Of a DNA stretch of 64,000 nucleotides, positions 8,348 through 15,655 are shown piece by piece. Location of the stretch: positions 1-64,000 of the forward strand of contig JACJZP010000005.1 of assembly GCA_020635535.1 (NCBI GenBank). The letters are read 5' to 3'. How positions within the stretch are numbered: position 1 is the first letter of the stretch; each line of letters begins with the position of its first letter. Source of the DNA: Flavobacteriales bacterium (GTDB lineage: Bacteria > Bacteroidota > Bacteroidia > UBA10329). Both the position numbers and the translations under genes were made by a program. The notes under the pieces were generated by a model. The model saw only the letters and a list, made by a program, of their open reading frames with translations. It ran no database searches and was not told where the DNA came from.

Positions 8348-10111
8348 ATGAAAAAAATCTACACTACCGCTTTGATGCTTGTTGCTGGTACCGTGGCCGT
8401 TATGGCTCAAGGTAACGAGCAAGCTCCGAGCAAAGAATGGAACACTAGCAAGTACGCTGAGCGGATTACTGTAAGTGAATTTGCCAGAGGAGGAGGTGTT
8501 GCATGTGCATTGGATGAGGGCTTTGATGCTGCTATCCCTGCAACTTGGGACAACATCATGACCAACTCTAACGAAAACTGGACATGGACCGGAACTGGAG
8601 GTAACCCAGACGGAAGAATCGATTGTCAATATGACGCTTCTTTGGGTCAGCAAGATGAGTCTATCATCACAGATTCAATCGACCTTTCTTCACTTACCAC
8701 TCCTGGTTTGTATTTCGATTGGTTCATGAGTTATTACTGGGGTGTTACTCCAAATGATAACTATGACCTGACTGTTTCTATCACTACAGACAACGGTGCT
8801 AACTGGACAGATCTTTGGACAGAAGCAGACGCTGGTGAGTTCGATAGCTACGAGTGGTACACTAAGCAGATCGATCTTTCTGCTTATGCATCCGAAACAG
8901 GAGCTCAGTTCCGTTTCAACTATAATGGTGCAGACGGTGCGCAAGCTTCTTTCGATAACATCAAAGTATGCGACCTTCCTGCCAACGACCTTGTATTGAA
9001 CAAAGTTTACGGTGGAGACAATGAGAACGATTACCTCTACTCAATGATTCCAACTTCTCAAGCGGTTGAAGTCATAGCAGGTGCTGTTGCAACCAACTTC
9101 GGTGTTGCTGCACAGAACAACGTTTCTTACGATTGGGAATTGACATTCGATGGAAGTTCAGTTGCTTCTGGAACTGAGGCTGGAGCTACTATGTTGATGC
9201 CAGGTGGAATGGATACAGTTTGGATTAGCACAGGATACACTCCATCAGCAGTTGGCGAACTGGTTGTTTCTATCTCAGTAAGCGCTGACGAAACAGAGCA
9301 AGTTCCAGATGATAACTCTGGCGAGGTTTCTGTCATGTACACAGAGTACGTTTGGGCTCACGATTATGAAGATGAAAGCTACTTCGAACTAGGTTACGCT
9401 GCTACGGATGCAGACGGTGCTCAAGGATTTGAAATGGGAGCTGATTACTTCTGCCAAGTGGATGGAGATATGATCTATGCTCTTCAATTTGCAATGGGTA
9501 GCAGTACAACTGCAACCAGTATCGTAGTAAAAGTTTACGAAGACGACCCAACACTAGGGCCAGTTAGTGAGACTGTTTACGACATCATGCCGGGAGACCT
9601 TTCTTCTAATAATGTGAACATCATAACTGTTGTTCTTGACGATGCAGTGCAAATGAATGCTGGTAGTGTTTATTCAGCTACAGTAGAAATTTCTGCTGGA
9701 GATGATGGTTACATTCTTGGTAACAATATTGATGATGGAGATGGAGGTCAGTCACTTTACCTAGGAACTGATGGTACTTGGTATAACTGGATCGGTCTTA
9801 CTACTGCAATGCGTTTGAACTTGGATGGTACTATCGGAATCGAAGAGAACGAAGATGTTAGTGGTGTTTATATGTATCCTAACCCAACTTCAGACAATCT
9901 AACTGTTGGTTTCGTTTCTAAGGATGATCAAGACCTTACTGTGAATGTAATCAGTGCAAATGGTGCTTTGGTGCTTTCAGAGCAGTTGACTACAAAAGTT
10001 GGTCAGAACAATCTTGTAAGATTCAACGTTGGTGGTCTTGCTTCAGGAATCTATATGGTACAGATTCAAGGTGCCAGCTCAACGCTTACTCAGCGTGTTG
10101 CTGTTCAGTAA
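8348..10111 (+). CDS. Secreted T9SS protein, MAM-like domain, paralogue 1
   Basis: 587 residues: signal peptide to VMAQ, an anchor-J/MAM-like domain (about 50-210, DEGFDAAIP...ASFDNIKV), a CARDB/Ig-like module starting NDLVLNKVYGG, a further beta module with WAHDYEDE, and a type A sorting domain from YPNPTSDNL to LTQRVAVQ. It shares domain order and clear residue similarity from the NDL..K.Y.GD segment onward with the next gene, so the two are paralogues. Strongly terminated downstream. Likely a surface or released adhesin-type protein; no catalytic motif is seen. Confidence 0.85.
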   Translation: MKKIYTTALMLVAGTVAVMAQGNEQAPSKEWNTSKYAERITVSEFARGGGVACALDEGFDAAIPATWDNIMTNSNENWTWTGTGGNPDGRIDCQYDASLGQQDESIITDSIDLSSLTTPGLYFDWFMSYYWGVTPNDNYDLTVSITTDNGANWTDLWTEADAGEFDSYEWYTKQIDLSAYASETGAQFRFNYNGADGAQASFDNIKVCDLPANDLVLNKVYGGDNENDYLYSMIPTSQAVEVIAGAVATNFGVAAQNNVSYDWELTFDGSSVASGTEAGATMLMPGGMDTVWISTGYTPSAVGELVVSISVSADETEQVPDDNSGEVSVMYTEYVWAHDYEDESYFELGYAATDADGAQGFEMGADYFCQVDGDMIYALQFAMGSSTTATSIVVKVYEDDPTLGPVSETVYDIMPGDLSSNNVNIITVVLDDAVQMNAGSVYSATVEISAGDDGYILGNNIDDGDGGQSLYLGTDGTWYNWIGLTTAMRLNLDGTIGIEENEDVSGVYMYPNPTSDNLTVGFVSKDDQDLTVNVISANGALVLSEQLTTKVGQNNLVRFNVGGLASGIYMVQIQGASSTLTQRVAVQ

Positions 10112-10132
10112 GCATTATTGAACGTACATTGG

Positions 10133-10164
10133 AAAGGCCGACTCTCAAGAGTCGGCCTTTTTTT
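10133..10164 (+). terminator. Intrinsic terminator
   Basis: Perfect 12-base stem AAAGGCCGACTC/GAGTCGGCCTTT (10133-10144 with 10149-10160), TCAA loop, followed by TTTT. It ends the 587-residue T9SS gene. Confidence 0.9.
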
Positions 10165-10231
10165 GTTCCATGATTTTTCGAATTCATGATTGCCAAAACG
10201 TTAAATTCGTTCAGCTAAAACCTTTAACACC

Positions 10232-12151
10232 ATGACTAAAAGATTTACCCTTATTGCCGCAAGCTTGGTTGCTTTTCTTGCAACAGCCTACGGTCAGAAG
10301 AAACCGCTGACAATTCCAGTTCACAATTACCCTGAACACTATTTTGAATCACTTGCATCGCAGGCTGAAAACGCTTCTCCAGACATGGAGGCCATAAATA
10401 GACCTTCCAGTAGTGAATTGCAACTGGCAAATAGTAGAGGAGGAGTTCTCTGGTCTGAAGATTTTGCAGGAGGTTTCCCAGCAGGCTGGGCGGTTGACGA
10501 TGCTTCGGGCATCAATCCATGGAAGTGGAGCATGAACGGGTCCCATGGTTATTACAATGGAAATAATGCCACGGATTACGCAGACCCTATCAATTCAACA
10601 TCTGCAAGTAATGGCTTCTTGATAAGCGATGCGGATTCTGCTAACCATTTCAACTATGGTCAGCCATCAGGAACAACCTATCAGTATTTGGAAACATACT
10701 TTGCTACCAATGCAATTGACCTTGGTGCAACATACAGTAGCCTGCTCCTTGAGTTTGAGCAATCGTTCAGATTCAATAACAGTGTTGATCTATTAGTGCA
10801 GGTAAGCCCAGATTCTACAAATTGGACTGATTACACGGTTCAAGGTGGAGTTGATAACAACACGGCTTCTGCGGATCCCGATCTTGTAAGTGTGAACATT
10901 TCTGCGGGAGTCGGGTCTTCACAGACGGTTTACCTGAGAATCGGTTGGAATGCTCGGGTTTATTTCTGGATGATCGATGACATGAAGATCATTGAAGGGT
11001 TGGATAACGACCTTGAACTGACCAAAGCTTACCATGGTGATGTTATTCAGGATTACGAGTACTCAAAAATTCCGTTGGAACAGGCAACAGAAATGGTTAT
11101 AGGTGCCGCTGTGACCAATTTGGGAGGGGTGACCCAAACAGGTGTTACGGTTGATTACGACATTCTTAGAAATGGAAGCTCAGTCTCAACTGGATCATTT
11201 TCTTTCTCTGGGGGCATAGTTGCGGCAGATACCGATACTGCTTGGTATTCTACTGGTTACACACCAGATCAAATTGGCGATTACGAAGTAGTGATGACCG
11301 TTTCAGCAGATAACACCGATGAAAATATGACCAATCAGGAAGGCTCTTCTGCGTTTGAGGTAACCGAGTTTGTATTTGCCCATGATTATGATGAGGATTA
11401 TGATATACAGGTCTGGGGTCAAGATGATGGAAACGGAGTTGCAAATGCTTACGGACATGGTTGCGTATTTATTCCTTACAATGAAGGTAGTTCGGTATAT
11501 GCGCTTGAGGCAGCATTTGGTTCAAACACAACTTCTGGAACTTCCATAATAGCAGAGGTTCACGAGCTGGGCACCAGTATTCAAGATATTGTGGACACTT
11601 ATCAAACAGTTTATGATATCAATCCATCAGATGTCAATAGCGGCTCAAATTTCTTCTTTACCACGATTGTGTTGGATGATGAAGTGGCACTTTCCTCTGG
11701 GGTAGGATATACGATTGCACTTCAAAGTGAAGGCGGAGACGATCAGCTTTGGCTTCTGTCAAACACGGGCGATGAAGACTACAGTACAACGCTTTATGGT
11801 CCATATGGTACTGGTGGAGCAATCAATTGGTACAACGGTTGGAATCATACACCTGGGTTGAGAATGAATTTGAATCCGAACATCGCTGGTATTGAGGAGG
11901 ATTTGGTTGAGTACGGTTTTGGCATGTATCCGAACCCAACTACTGAGTCAGTCACTGTTAAGTTCGATGAATCAAGAGAGATGAATAAAATCTCAGTAGT
12001 GGATGCAACTGGCAAGGTTGTCCTTGCCCGATCAGTTACGGCTGGCACTAATAAACTGAACATTAATGTGTCGGATCTTGCGTCAGGTCTCTATTTCCTC
12101 ACTGCTGAATCAGACAAGGGAATGGTATCTCAGAAACTGATAATTCAGTAA
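10232..12151 (+). CDS. Secreted T9SS protein, MAM-like domain, paralogue 2
   Basis: 639 residues with the same layout as the preceding gene: signal peptide ending near ATAYGQ, a ~50-residue linker, an anchor-J/MAM-like domain (WSEDFAGGFPAGW..., ending FWMIDDMKII), a CARDB/Ig-like module (NDLELTKAYHGD...STGYTP), a second beta module with FAHDYDED, and a type A sorting domain (YPNPTTESV...GLYFLTA...KLIIQ). Divergence is greatest in the N-terminal domain and lowest in the STGYTP and AHDY regions. Separate terminators suggest the paralogues are expressed independently. Confidence 0.85.
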   Translation: MTKRFTLIAASLVAFLATAYGQKKPLTIPVHNYPEHYFESLASQAENASPDMEAINRPSSSELQLANSRGGVLWSEDFAGGFPAGWAVDDASGINPWKWSMNGSHGYYNGNNATDYADPINSTSASNGFLISDADSANHFNYGQPSGTTYQYLETYFATNAIDLGATYSSLLLEFEQSFRFNNSVDLLVQVSPDSTNWTDYTVQGGVDNNTASADPDLVSVNISAGVGSSQTVYLRIGWNARVYFWMIDDMKIIEGLDNDLELTKAYHGDVIQDYEYSKIPLEQATEMVIGAAVTNLGGVTQTGVTVDYDILRNGSSVSTGSFSFSGGIVAADTDTAWYSTGYTPDQIGDYEVVMTVSADNTDENMTNQEGSSAFEVTEFVFAHDYDEDYDIQVWGQDDGNGVANAYGHGCVFIPYNEGSSVYALEAAFGSNTTSGTSIIAEVHELGTSIQDIVDTYQTVYDINPSDVNSGSNFFFTTIVLDDEVALSSGVGYTIALQSEGGDDQLWLLSNTGDEDYSTTLYGPYGTGGAINWYNGWNHTPGLRMNLNPNIAGIEEDLVEYGFGMYPNPTTESVTVKFDESREMNKISVVDATGKVVLARSVTAGTNKLNINVSDLASGLYFLTAESDKGMVSQKLIIQ

Positions 12152-12172
12152 TAAGTGTGTAAGTAATGCGTT

Positions 12173-12205
12173 AAGGGCTTCCGATCGGAAGCCCTTTTCT
12201 TTTTC
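12173..12205 (+). terminator. Intrinsic terminator
   Basis: AAGGGCTTCC/GGAAGCCCTT stem (12173-12182 with 12187-12196) around GATC, followed by TTCTTTTT. It lies between two T9SS cargo genes. Confidence 0.88.
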
Positions 12206-12213
12206 CTTCTGGT

Positions 12214-12221
12214 TACATTTG
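12214..12221 (+). promoter_or_regulatory. -7 promoter box directly before gene at 12226
   Basis: TACATTTG matches TAnnTTTG. It follows the previous terminator at once and ends four bases before the ATG, implying a leaderless transcript. Confidence 0.45.
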
Positions 12222-12225
12222 CCGA

Positions 12226-13149
12226 ATGAAGAATATACTCGGATTAATGATTGTCCTGTTTTCCTGTCATTGGGTGCAGGCTCAGGTTACCGACACACTG
12301 GGATGGTCAAACTTCTCTCAGGGTACTGAGATTCTGTATGAATCGCCCAATGGTGGATATGCATTTGGTACTAATGGCTATGCTGATAAGGCCAAAGCTC
12401 AAACATTCACAGATACAGTGAGTCATGTTCTGAGAGGGGCATTGCTCAAGTTCGGTGCAGTTGAATTCAATTCTCAAGATTCCAGTTCTTCGGTTCTTGT
12501 CAACGTGTATTTGAATGATGGCAACGGAATCACGGCAGTTTCAAACTCTGACACGCTGGCCCCAAACACCATTGTTACAAGCGTGAAAGTTCCTGTTTAT
12601 CAATTGGTAAATGGTGGATTGACAGAGGTTGGTTTAGATAATGATACGCTATTGGTATTCTATAGTGGAGAACTCTTCTCGATTGGAATCGCGTTCGACA
12701 GTTTAGCGGTTGGCGACACGGTTGGGTTAGTGTCAACAACAGATGGCGATGCAGGTGGATCCTACAATGCTTGGGAGCTTACCGCCAACAGTAATTGGAT
12801 TGTTGTTGCTCAAGCAGCATACTCATGGAATTTGGATGTCGATTTGGGAATTTTCGCTTTGACCGATAGGAATGACCCAGCAGGAGTTGTTGAAACTCGA
12901 AGGGTTGAACAAATATCCGTTTACCCAAATCCGGTAGTAGAAACTCTGAACGTGAACCTTCAAGGATTTCAAGAATCTGACAGGCTGAACATGACCATAT
13001 TCGATCAGTTGGGCAGAGCCATATTGACTTGGTGGTCAACCTCGCATGAACTAACTACCCTTGACGTCAGTACTTTGCCGATGGGTATCTATCATCTCCA
13101 GATCGAGTCTGATTTGCAGGTGGCAACAGCAAAATTCGTAAAGCGATAG
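12226..13149 (+). CDS. Secreted T9SS type A sorting-domain protein
   Basis: 307 residues: signal peptide ending near WVQAQ, a beta-rich domain with no catalytic signature (about 20-220), and a type A sorting domain from YPNPVVETL to GIYHLQI...AKFVKR. The middle resembles the C-terminal beta module of the two preceding paralogues (an LRGALLKFGAVEFNS-type segment, then NVYLNDG). The start is only four bases from a -7 octamer. The PAP2 gene follows after five bases, so the two may be cotranscribed even though their functions look unrelated. Confidence 0.82.
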   Translation: MKNILGLMIVLFSCHWVQAQVTDTLGWSNFSQGTEILYESPNGGYAFGTNGYADKAKAQTFTDTVSHVLRGALLKFGAVEFNSQDSSSSVLVNVYLNDGNGITAVSNSDTLAPNTIVTSVKVPVYQLVNGGLTEVGLDNDTLLVFYSGELFSIGIAFDSLAVGDTVGLVSTTDGDAGGSYNAWELTANSNWIVVAQAAYSWNLDVDLGIFALTDRNDPAGVVETRRVEQISVYPNPVVETLNVNLQGFQESDRLNMTIFDQLGRAILTWWSTSHELTTLDVSTLPMGIYHLQIESDLQVATAKFVKR

Positions 13150-13154
13150 TCTAA

Positions 13155-13727
13155 TTGTATGAGTTTCTGGAATTTCTCGAAAACATAGACCATCAACTGC
13201 TGCTTGAGGTAAACAAGCATGTTGGTGGTTTTGGTGATTCCGTAATGATCATGGTTAGCGGGAAGTGGTTTTGGATACCGCTATATGCCCTATTTCTGAT
13301 TCTTATTCAGAGGAAAGTCGGTTCTGATAATCTTATCTATTTGCTTATCGCTGTTTTCGCTTTAATAGTGATGACCGATCAGGGTTCAGTATACTTTTTT
13401 AAGGACGTTTTTGAACGCTATCGACCATGTCATAACGAGTATTTGAAAGACATTTTGATATTACCAACAGGAAATTGTGGTGGCACTTATGGTTTCATTT
13501 CGTCTCATTCGGCCAACATGTTCGGCTTGGCCACATTAGTTTATTCGATAATGAAGGCTCAATCGAAACTTTGGCTTCTTGTCTTTCTTTGGGCCGGAAT
13601 GGTGTCTTTTAGTAGGGTTTACCTGGCAGTTCATTACCCGTCCGATATATTAGTTGGCATGATATACGGAACTTGTTGTGGCTTGGCGATTTCTATCTTG
13701 TTCCGGAAAACGAGAAAGTATTCATGA
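13155..13727 (+). CDS. PAP2-family phosphatase, membrane
   Basis: 190-residue integral membrane phosphatase. All three PAP2 motifs are visible: KDVFERYRP (KX6RP), the SSHS form of PSGH, and SRVYLAVHYPSD (SRX5HX3D) carrying the catalytic histidine. The family dephosphorylates lipid phosphates such as undecaprenyl diphosphate or phosphatidylglycerophosphate; which substrate is used here cannot be told. The start appears to be TTG at 13155, because no in-frame ATG precedes the first helix region. The TGA stop overlaps the ATG of crcB (ATGA), indicating translational coupling. Confidence 0.88.
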   Translation: MYEFLEFLENIDHQLLLEVNKHVGGFGDSVMIMVSGKWFWIPLYALFLILIQRKVGSDNLIYLLIAVFALIVMTDQGSVYFFKDVFERYRPCHNEYLKDILILPTGNCGGTYGFISSHSANMFGLATLVYSIMKAQSKLWLLVFLWAGMVSFSRVYLAVHYPSDILVGMIYGTCCGLAISILFRKTRKYS

Positions 13728-14080
13728 ATTGGTTTTTGGTATTCATCGGTGGAGGCTTCGGTAGCGTTGCGCGCTACGGAATATCTGTTTTGGTGATGAA
13801 AAATTACCAAGGCGTGCTGCCTGTGGCCAGTTTTATAAGCAACGTATCAGCTTGTATCATACTGGCTCTCGCAATCTGGTTCAGTCTGAGCCAAGGTTTG
13901 GAGAATCGTTATTTGAAAGCGGCAGTGTTGGTCGGGTTTTGTGGTGGATTCAGTACGTTTTCAACTTTCAGCTATGAGACAGTTCAATTAATAAAAAACG
14001 GCAACCATTTGGTTGCCGTTGGAAACGTGATCTTAAGTGTGGCTGTTTGCCTGATTCTAACTTATAAGCTGACCAAATAG
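13724..14080 (+). CDS. crcB: Fluoride ion channel CrcB/FluC
   Basis: 118 residues with four hydrophobic segments, the usual size for the dual-topology fluoride channel that exports F-. Conserved signatures: GGGFGSVARYG near the start, an Asn at the second helix (SNVSA), and the GFCGGFSTFSTFSYE stretch of the third helix that lines the pore. ATG at 13724 is preferred over an upstream start at 13673, which would translate PAP2 coding sequence out of frame. No fluoride riboswitch is recognisable upstream. The codons near 14000 form a perfect minus-strand terminator for the convergent genes. Confidence 0.92.
   Translation: MNWFLVFIGGGFGSVARYGISVLVMKNYQGVLPVASFISNVSACIILALAIWFSLSQGLENRYLKAAVLVGFCGGFSTFSTFSYETVQLIKNGNHLVAVGNVILSVAVCLILTYKLTK
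13991..14020 (-). terminator. Minus-strand intrinsic terminator inside crcB
   Basis: AACGGCAACC (13997-14006) and GGTTGCCGTT (14011-14020) form a perfect 10-base stem with a four-base loop. Read on the minus strand it is followed by a run of T (complement of the A run at 13993-13998). It lies about 60 bases past the stop of the convergent gene at 14083 but within the crcB reading frame. Confidence 0.8.
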
Positions 14081-14082
14081 AA

Positions 14083-14355
14083 TCAGGTATGAAAAACCTC
14101 AATGGTAATATTCCTGGTACCACCCCCATAAGCGAGCCTACACTTGATCTTTTTTCCTATTAGAAGTTCTCCTTCTTCGTAATCATTCCAAAAAGAGTTG
14201 TCGTCCCTCTGCACTTGGATTTTCACATCCTCTGCCAATTCTTTTTCCTTGATGGCGATGCTGCATGGATACTGAATGTCGGAAGCGAAGACTTCAGCAC
14301 CTGGTCCGAAACCATTGTTTGCAGCTGAGATTAGAAAAGTATCTGATGGACACAT
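14083..14355 (-). CDS. Hypothetical small protein (90 aa)
   Basis: 90-residue protein of unknown function with no signal peptide or membrane helix. It begins MCPSDTFLISAANNGFGPGA and continues with alternating charged/hydrophobic strands, including WNDYEEGELLIGKKIKCRLAYGGGTRN, suggestive of a small beta-barrel or sandwich. It follows the 116-residue gene on the same strand after 34 bases and probably shares its promoter. The terminator lies inside crcB. I recognise no family. Confidence 0.65.
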   Translation of the reverse strand: MCPSDTFLISAANNGFGPGAEVFASDIQYPCSIAIKEKELAEDVKIQVQRDDNSFWNDYEEGELLIGKKIKCRLAYGGGTRNITIEVFHT

Positions 14356-14389
14356 GACGTTTTAATGGTTAGTTAGAAACCAACTTGTT

Positions 14390-14740
14390 TTAAGCTACTT
14401 GCTTGTTCAGGTAGAAGTCCTCTTCGTAAGAATTCAGCAATGCACCAAGTCCGTATTCAACAGCTACTTTATTTGCAAGCATGTTTGTTCTGGCACATGC
14501 AAGAGAGATCTCATCAACGATGTCTTGAAGTAGTTGATCTACAACCTCACGAACCATTAGTCTGCTATTAAGGTCGGTAGCTTCAGTATTCTGAAGTTTG
14601 TTCAAGAAAGGCTTCAAGTAAACCAGCTTGTCAGAAGAGAAGGCTAGTTTTTCTTTTGGAGTTGCGATGCCCTTTTGGTAAACGCTATTAAGGGTTTCAA
14701 CTCTTTGCTTGTCTGTCAATGTTGCGAATGTTGCTTCCAT
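14390..14740 (-). CDS. Hypothetical small helical protein (116 aa)
   Basis: 116 residues, predicted almost wholly helical and probably cytoplasmic. No known motif is seen. Segments such as LTDKQRVETLNSVYQKGIATPKE and MVREVVDQLLQDIVDEISLA look like amphipathic helices that could mediate oligomerisation. A near-consensus promoter lies 50 bases upstream (TTG-N20-TACTTTTG). It heads a two-gene unit with the 90-residue protein. Codon usage is not obviously different from its neighbours. Confidence 0.68.
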   Translation of the reverse strand: MEATFATLTDKQRVETLNSVYQKGIATPKEKLAFSSDKLVYLKPFLNKLQNTEATDLNSRLMVREVVDQLLQDIVDEISLACARTNMLANKVAVEYGLGALLNSYEEDFYLNKQVA

Positions 14741-14791
14741 GTCACTCTGTTTTTTGTAGCCGTTTTATCGTTTGCGGCTTGATTACGTCTC

Positions 14792-14822
14792 CAAAAGTAG
14801 AAGCGTATATATAGGTGTACAA
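14792..14822 (-). promoter_or_regulatory. Promoter for the 116-aa/90-aa gene pair
   Basis: On the minus strand TTG (complement of 14820-14822), 20 bases, then TACTTTTG (complement of 14792-14799) match the Bacteroidota TTG/TAnnTTTG promoter well. This would give a 5' leader of roughly 45 bases. Confidence 0.6.
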
Positions 14823-14833
14823 GGAAATCGAAG

Positions 14834-15021
14834 GGTCAGATTGACCGAATAGGAATAAACGCTAAAAGCTTAAGTAACTGCATAGCAATCACTTAAGCCT
14901 TAATGTTAAGGTTAAAATTGACCCGGTAACACCAAGTCAGGTGTGGCTAAAATTTGCCACCGATATGTCAAATTGGACTCTGAGTCCTATATCAACTGCT
15001 CCCCGTTGCTGGTCGGCAGTT
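14834..15021. other. Hairpin-dense intergenic spacer
   Basis: No gene of convincing length is present. Six inverted repeats occur within 190 bases: 14834-14846 (GGTCA/TGACC), 14868-14898 (GCTTAAGT/ACTTAAGC), 14898-14911 (CCTTAA/TTAAGG), 14943-14960 (GTGGC/GCCAC), 14975-14987 (GGACTC/GAGTCC) and 14994-15021 (AACTGC/GCAGTT). The region lies 3' of the tandem peptide genes and upstream of the 116-residue gene on the minus strand. It could be a structured 3' UTR, a small RNA or a set of weak terminators. None has a good T tract. Confidence 0.4.
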
Positions 15022-15028
15022 ATATGTT

Positions 15029-15184
15029 TTAGAAGTCGTCAGCTTCAGCTTCCCAGATGATGTAGTCTTTTTCAAGACCACTCTTCTTGATAAGCTCTTG
15101 AGCTTGATTTTCTCCTTTGATTTTTGCAGCGTCTCCAGTAGTAATTACTCCGAAAGCGATTAAAAAAGCGATTAACAGTTCCAT
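15029..15184 (-). CDS. Small hydrophobic-headed peptide, tandem copy A (51 aa)
   Basis: 51-codon gene too short for a 60-residue ORF cutoff. The translation starts MELLIAFLIAFGVITTGDAA, then a Lys/Glu-rich amphipathic stretch (KIKGENQAQELIKKSGLEK), and ends DYIIWEAEADDF. The N-terminus is a single hydrophobic helix preceded by Glu rather than Lys/Arg, so it is either an atypical signal sequence or a membrane anchor; GDAA could be a cleavage site. Copy B, 38 bases upstream, differs at only seven of 156 bases by eye: four changes are synonymous and two codons change (T15S, T16A). Conserved length, frame and mostly silent changes argue for real translation. No family recognised. Confidence 0.72.
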   Translation of the reverse strand: MELLIAFLIAFGVITTGDAAKIKGENQAQELIKKSGLEKDYIIWEAEADDF

Positions 15185-15222
15185 GATTCTTGGTTTAGGT
15201 TGGTTGCAGTTTCTTGGTTTAA

Positions 15223-15378
15223 TTAGAAGTCATCAGCTTCAGCTTCCCAGATGATGTAGTCTTTTTCAAGACCACTCTTCTTGATAAGCTCTTGAGCTTG
15301 GTTTTCTCCTTTGATTTTTGCAGCGTCTCCGGCAGAAATAACTCCGAAAGCGATTAAGAAAGCGATTAACAGTTCCAT
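15223..15378 (-). CDS. Small hydrophobic-headed peptide, tandem copy B (51 aa)
   Basis: Second 51-codon copy, promoter-proximal. It differs from copy A in having Ser-Ala instead of Thr-Thr at residues 15-16, at the end of the hydrophobic segment; everything after residue 17 is identical, including the acidic, aromatic C-terminus WEAEADDF. The ~30 bases before the ATG also resemble those before copy A, so the duplicated unit is about 194 bases and includes the ribosome-entry region. A near-consensus promoter lies 75 bases upstream. Possible roles include a secreted peptide signal, a small membrane protein, or a toxin-like peptide; nothing in the sequence decides between these. Confidence 0.72.
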   Translation of the reverse strand: MELLIAFLIAFGVISAGDAAKIKGENQAQELIKKSGLEKDYIIWEAEADDF

Positions 15379-15452
15379 GGTTTCTTAGGTTTTAGGGTTA
15401 CAGTTTCCAAAATTCAATCGATGAATCAAGTCTTTTCTTCGATAGAACGACT

Positions 15453-15485
15453 CAAATCTACGACAAATGATTTCTAACGGACAAA
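15453..15485 (-). promoter_or_regulatory. Promoter for the tandem 51-aa peptide genes
   Basis: On the minus strand TTTG (complement of 15482-15485), 21 bases, then TAGATTTG (complement of 15453-15460), a perfect TAnnTTTG octamer. The same octamer serves the tRNA pair at 18387-18394. The predicted 5' leader is about 70 bases. The rest of 15486-15655 is AT-rich, with no other clear element. Confidence 0.6.
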
Positions 15486-15655
15486 TTTTTTAACAATTAT
15501 TTTCGTGAATATTTTGTAAGTGATTGATTATCAGTGATATAAAAATCAACTTCAATTCGATGAAATTCATAAATCGACCCATGAATGTTGAAAATATTGG
15601 GATAAATGGACGAAGGACACTGATGAACGAGGCGCTTTCCTGTGATATTTGAACA

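Larger units (their letters stand above)
15029..15410 (-). repeat. Tandem duplication, ~194-bp unit
   Basis: Two direct copies offset by 194 bases (15029 versus 15223). The coding part is about 95% identical by hand count, and the upstream ~30 bases are similar but more diverged (shared GAAACTG.AACC, then CCTAA and AAGAA on the minus strand). Confidence 0.85.

Noticed and set aside
13600..13723. Fluoride riboswitch upstream of crcB
   Set aside because: The region is PAP2 coding sequence, and I see no conserved riboswitch core.
15560..15655. Promoter for the TPR gene at 15656
   Set aside because: GATATTTG just before the ATG is a 7-of-8 match but has no TTG at usable spacing; not reported as a feature.
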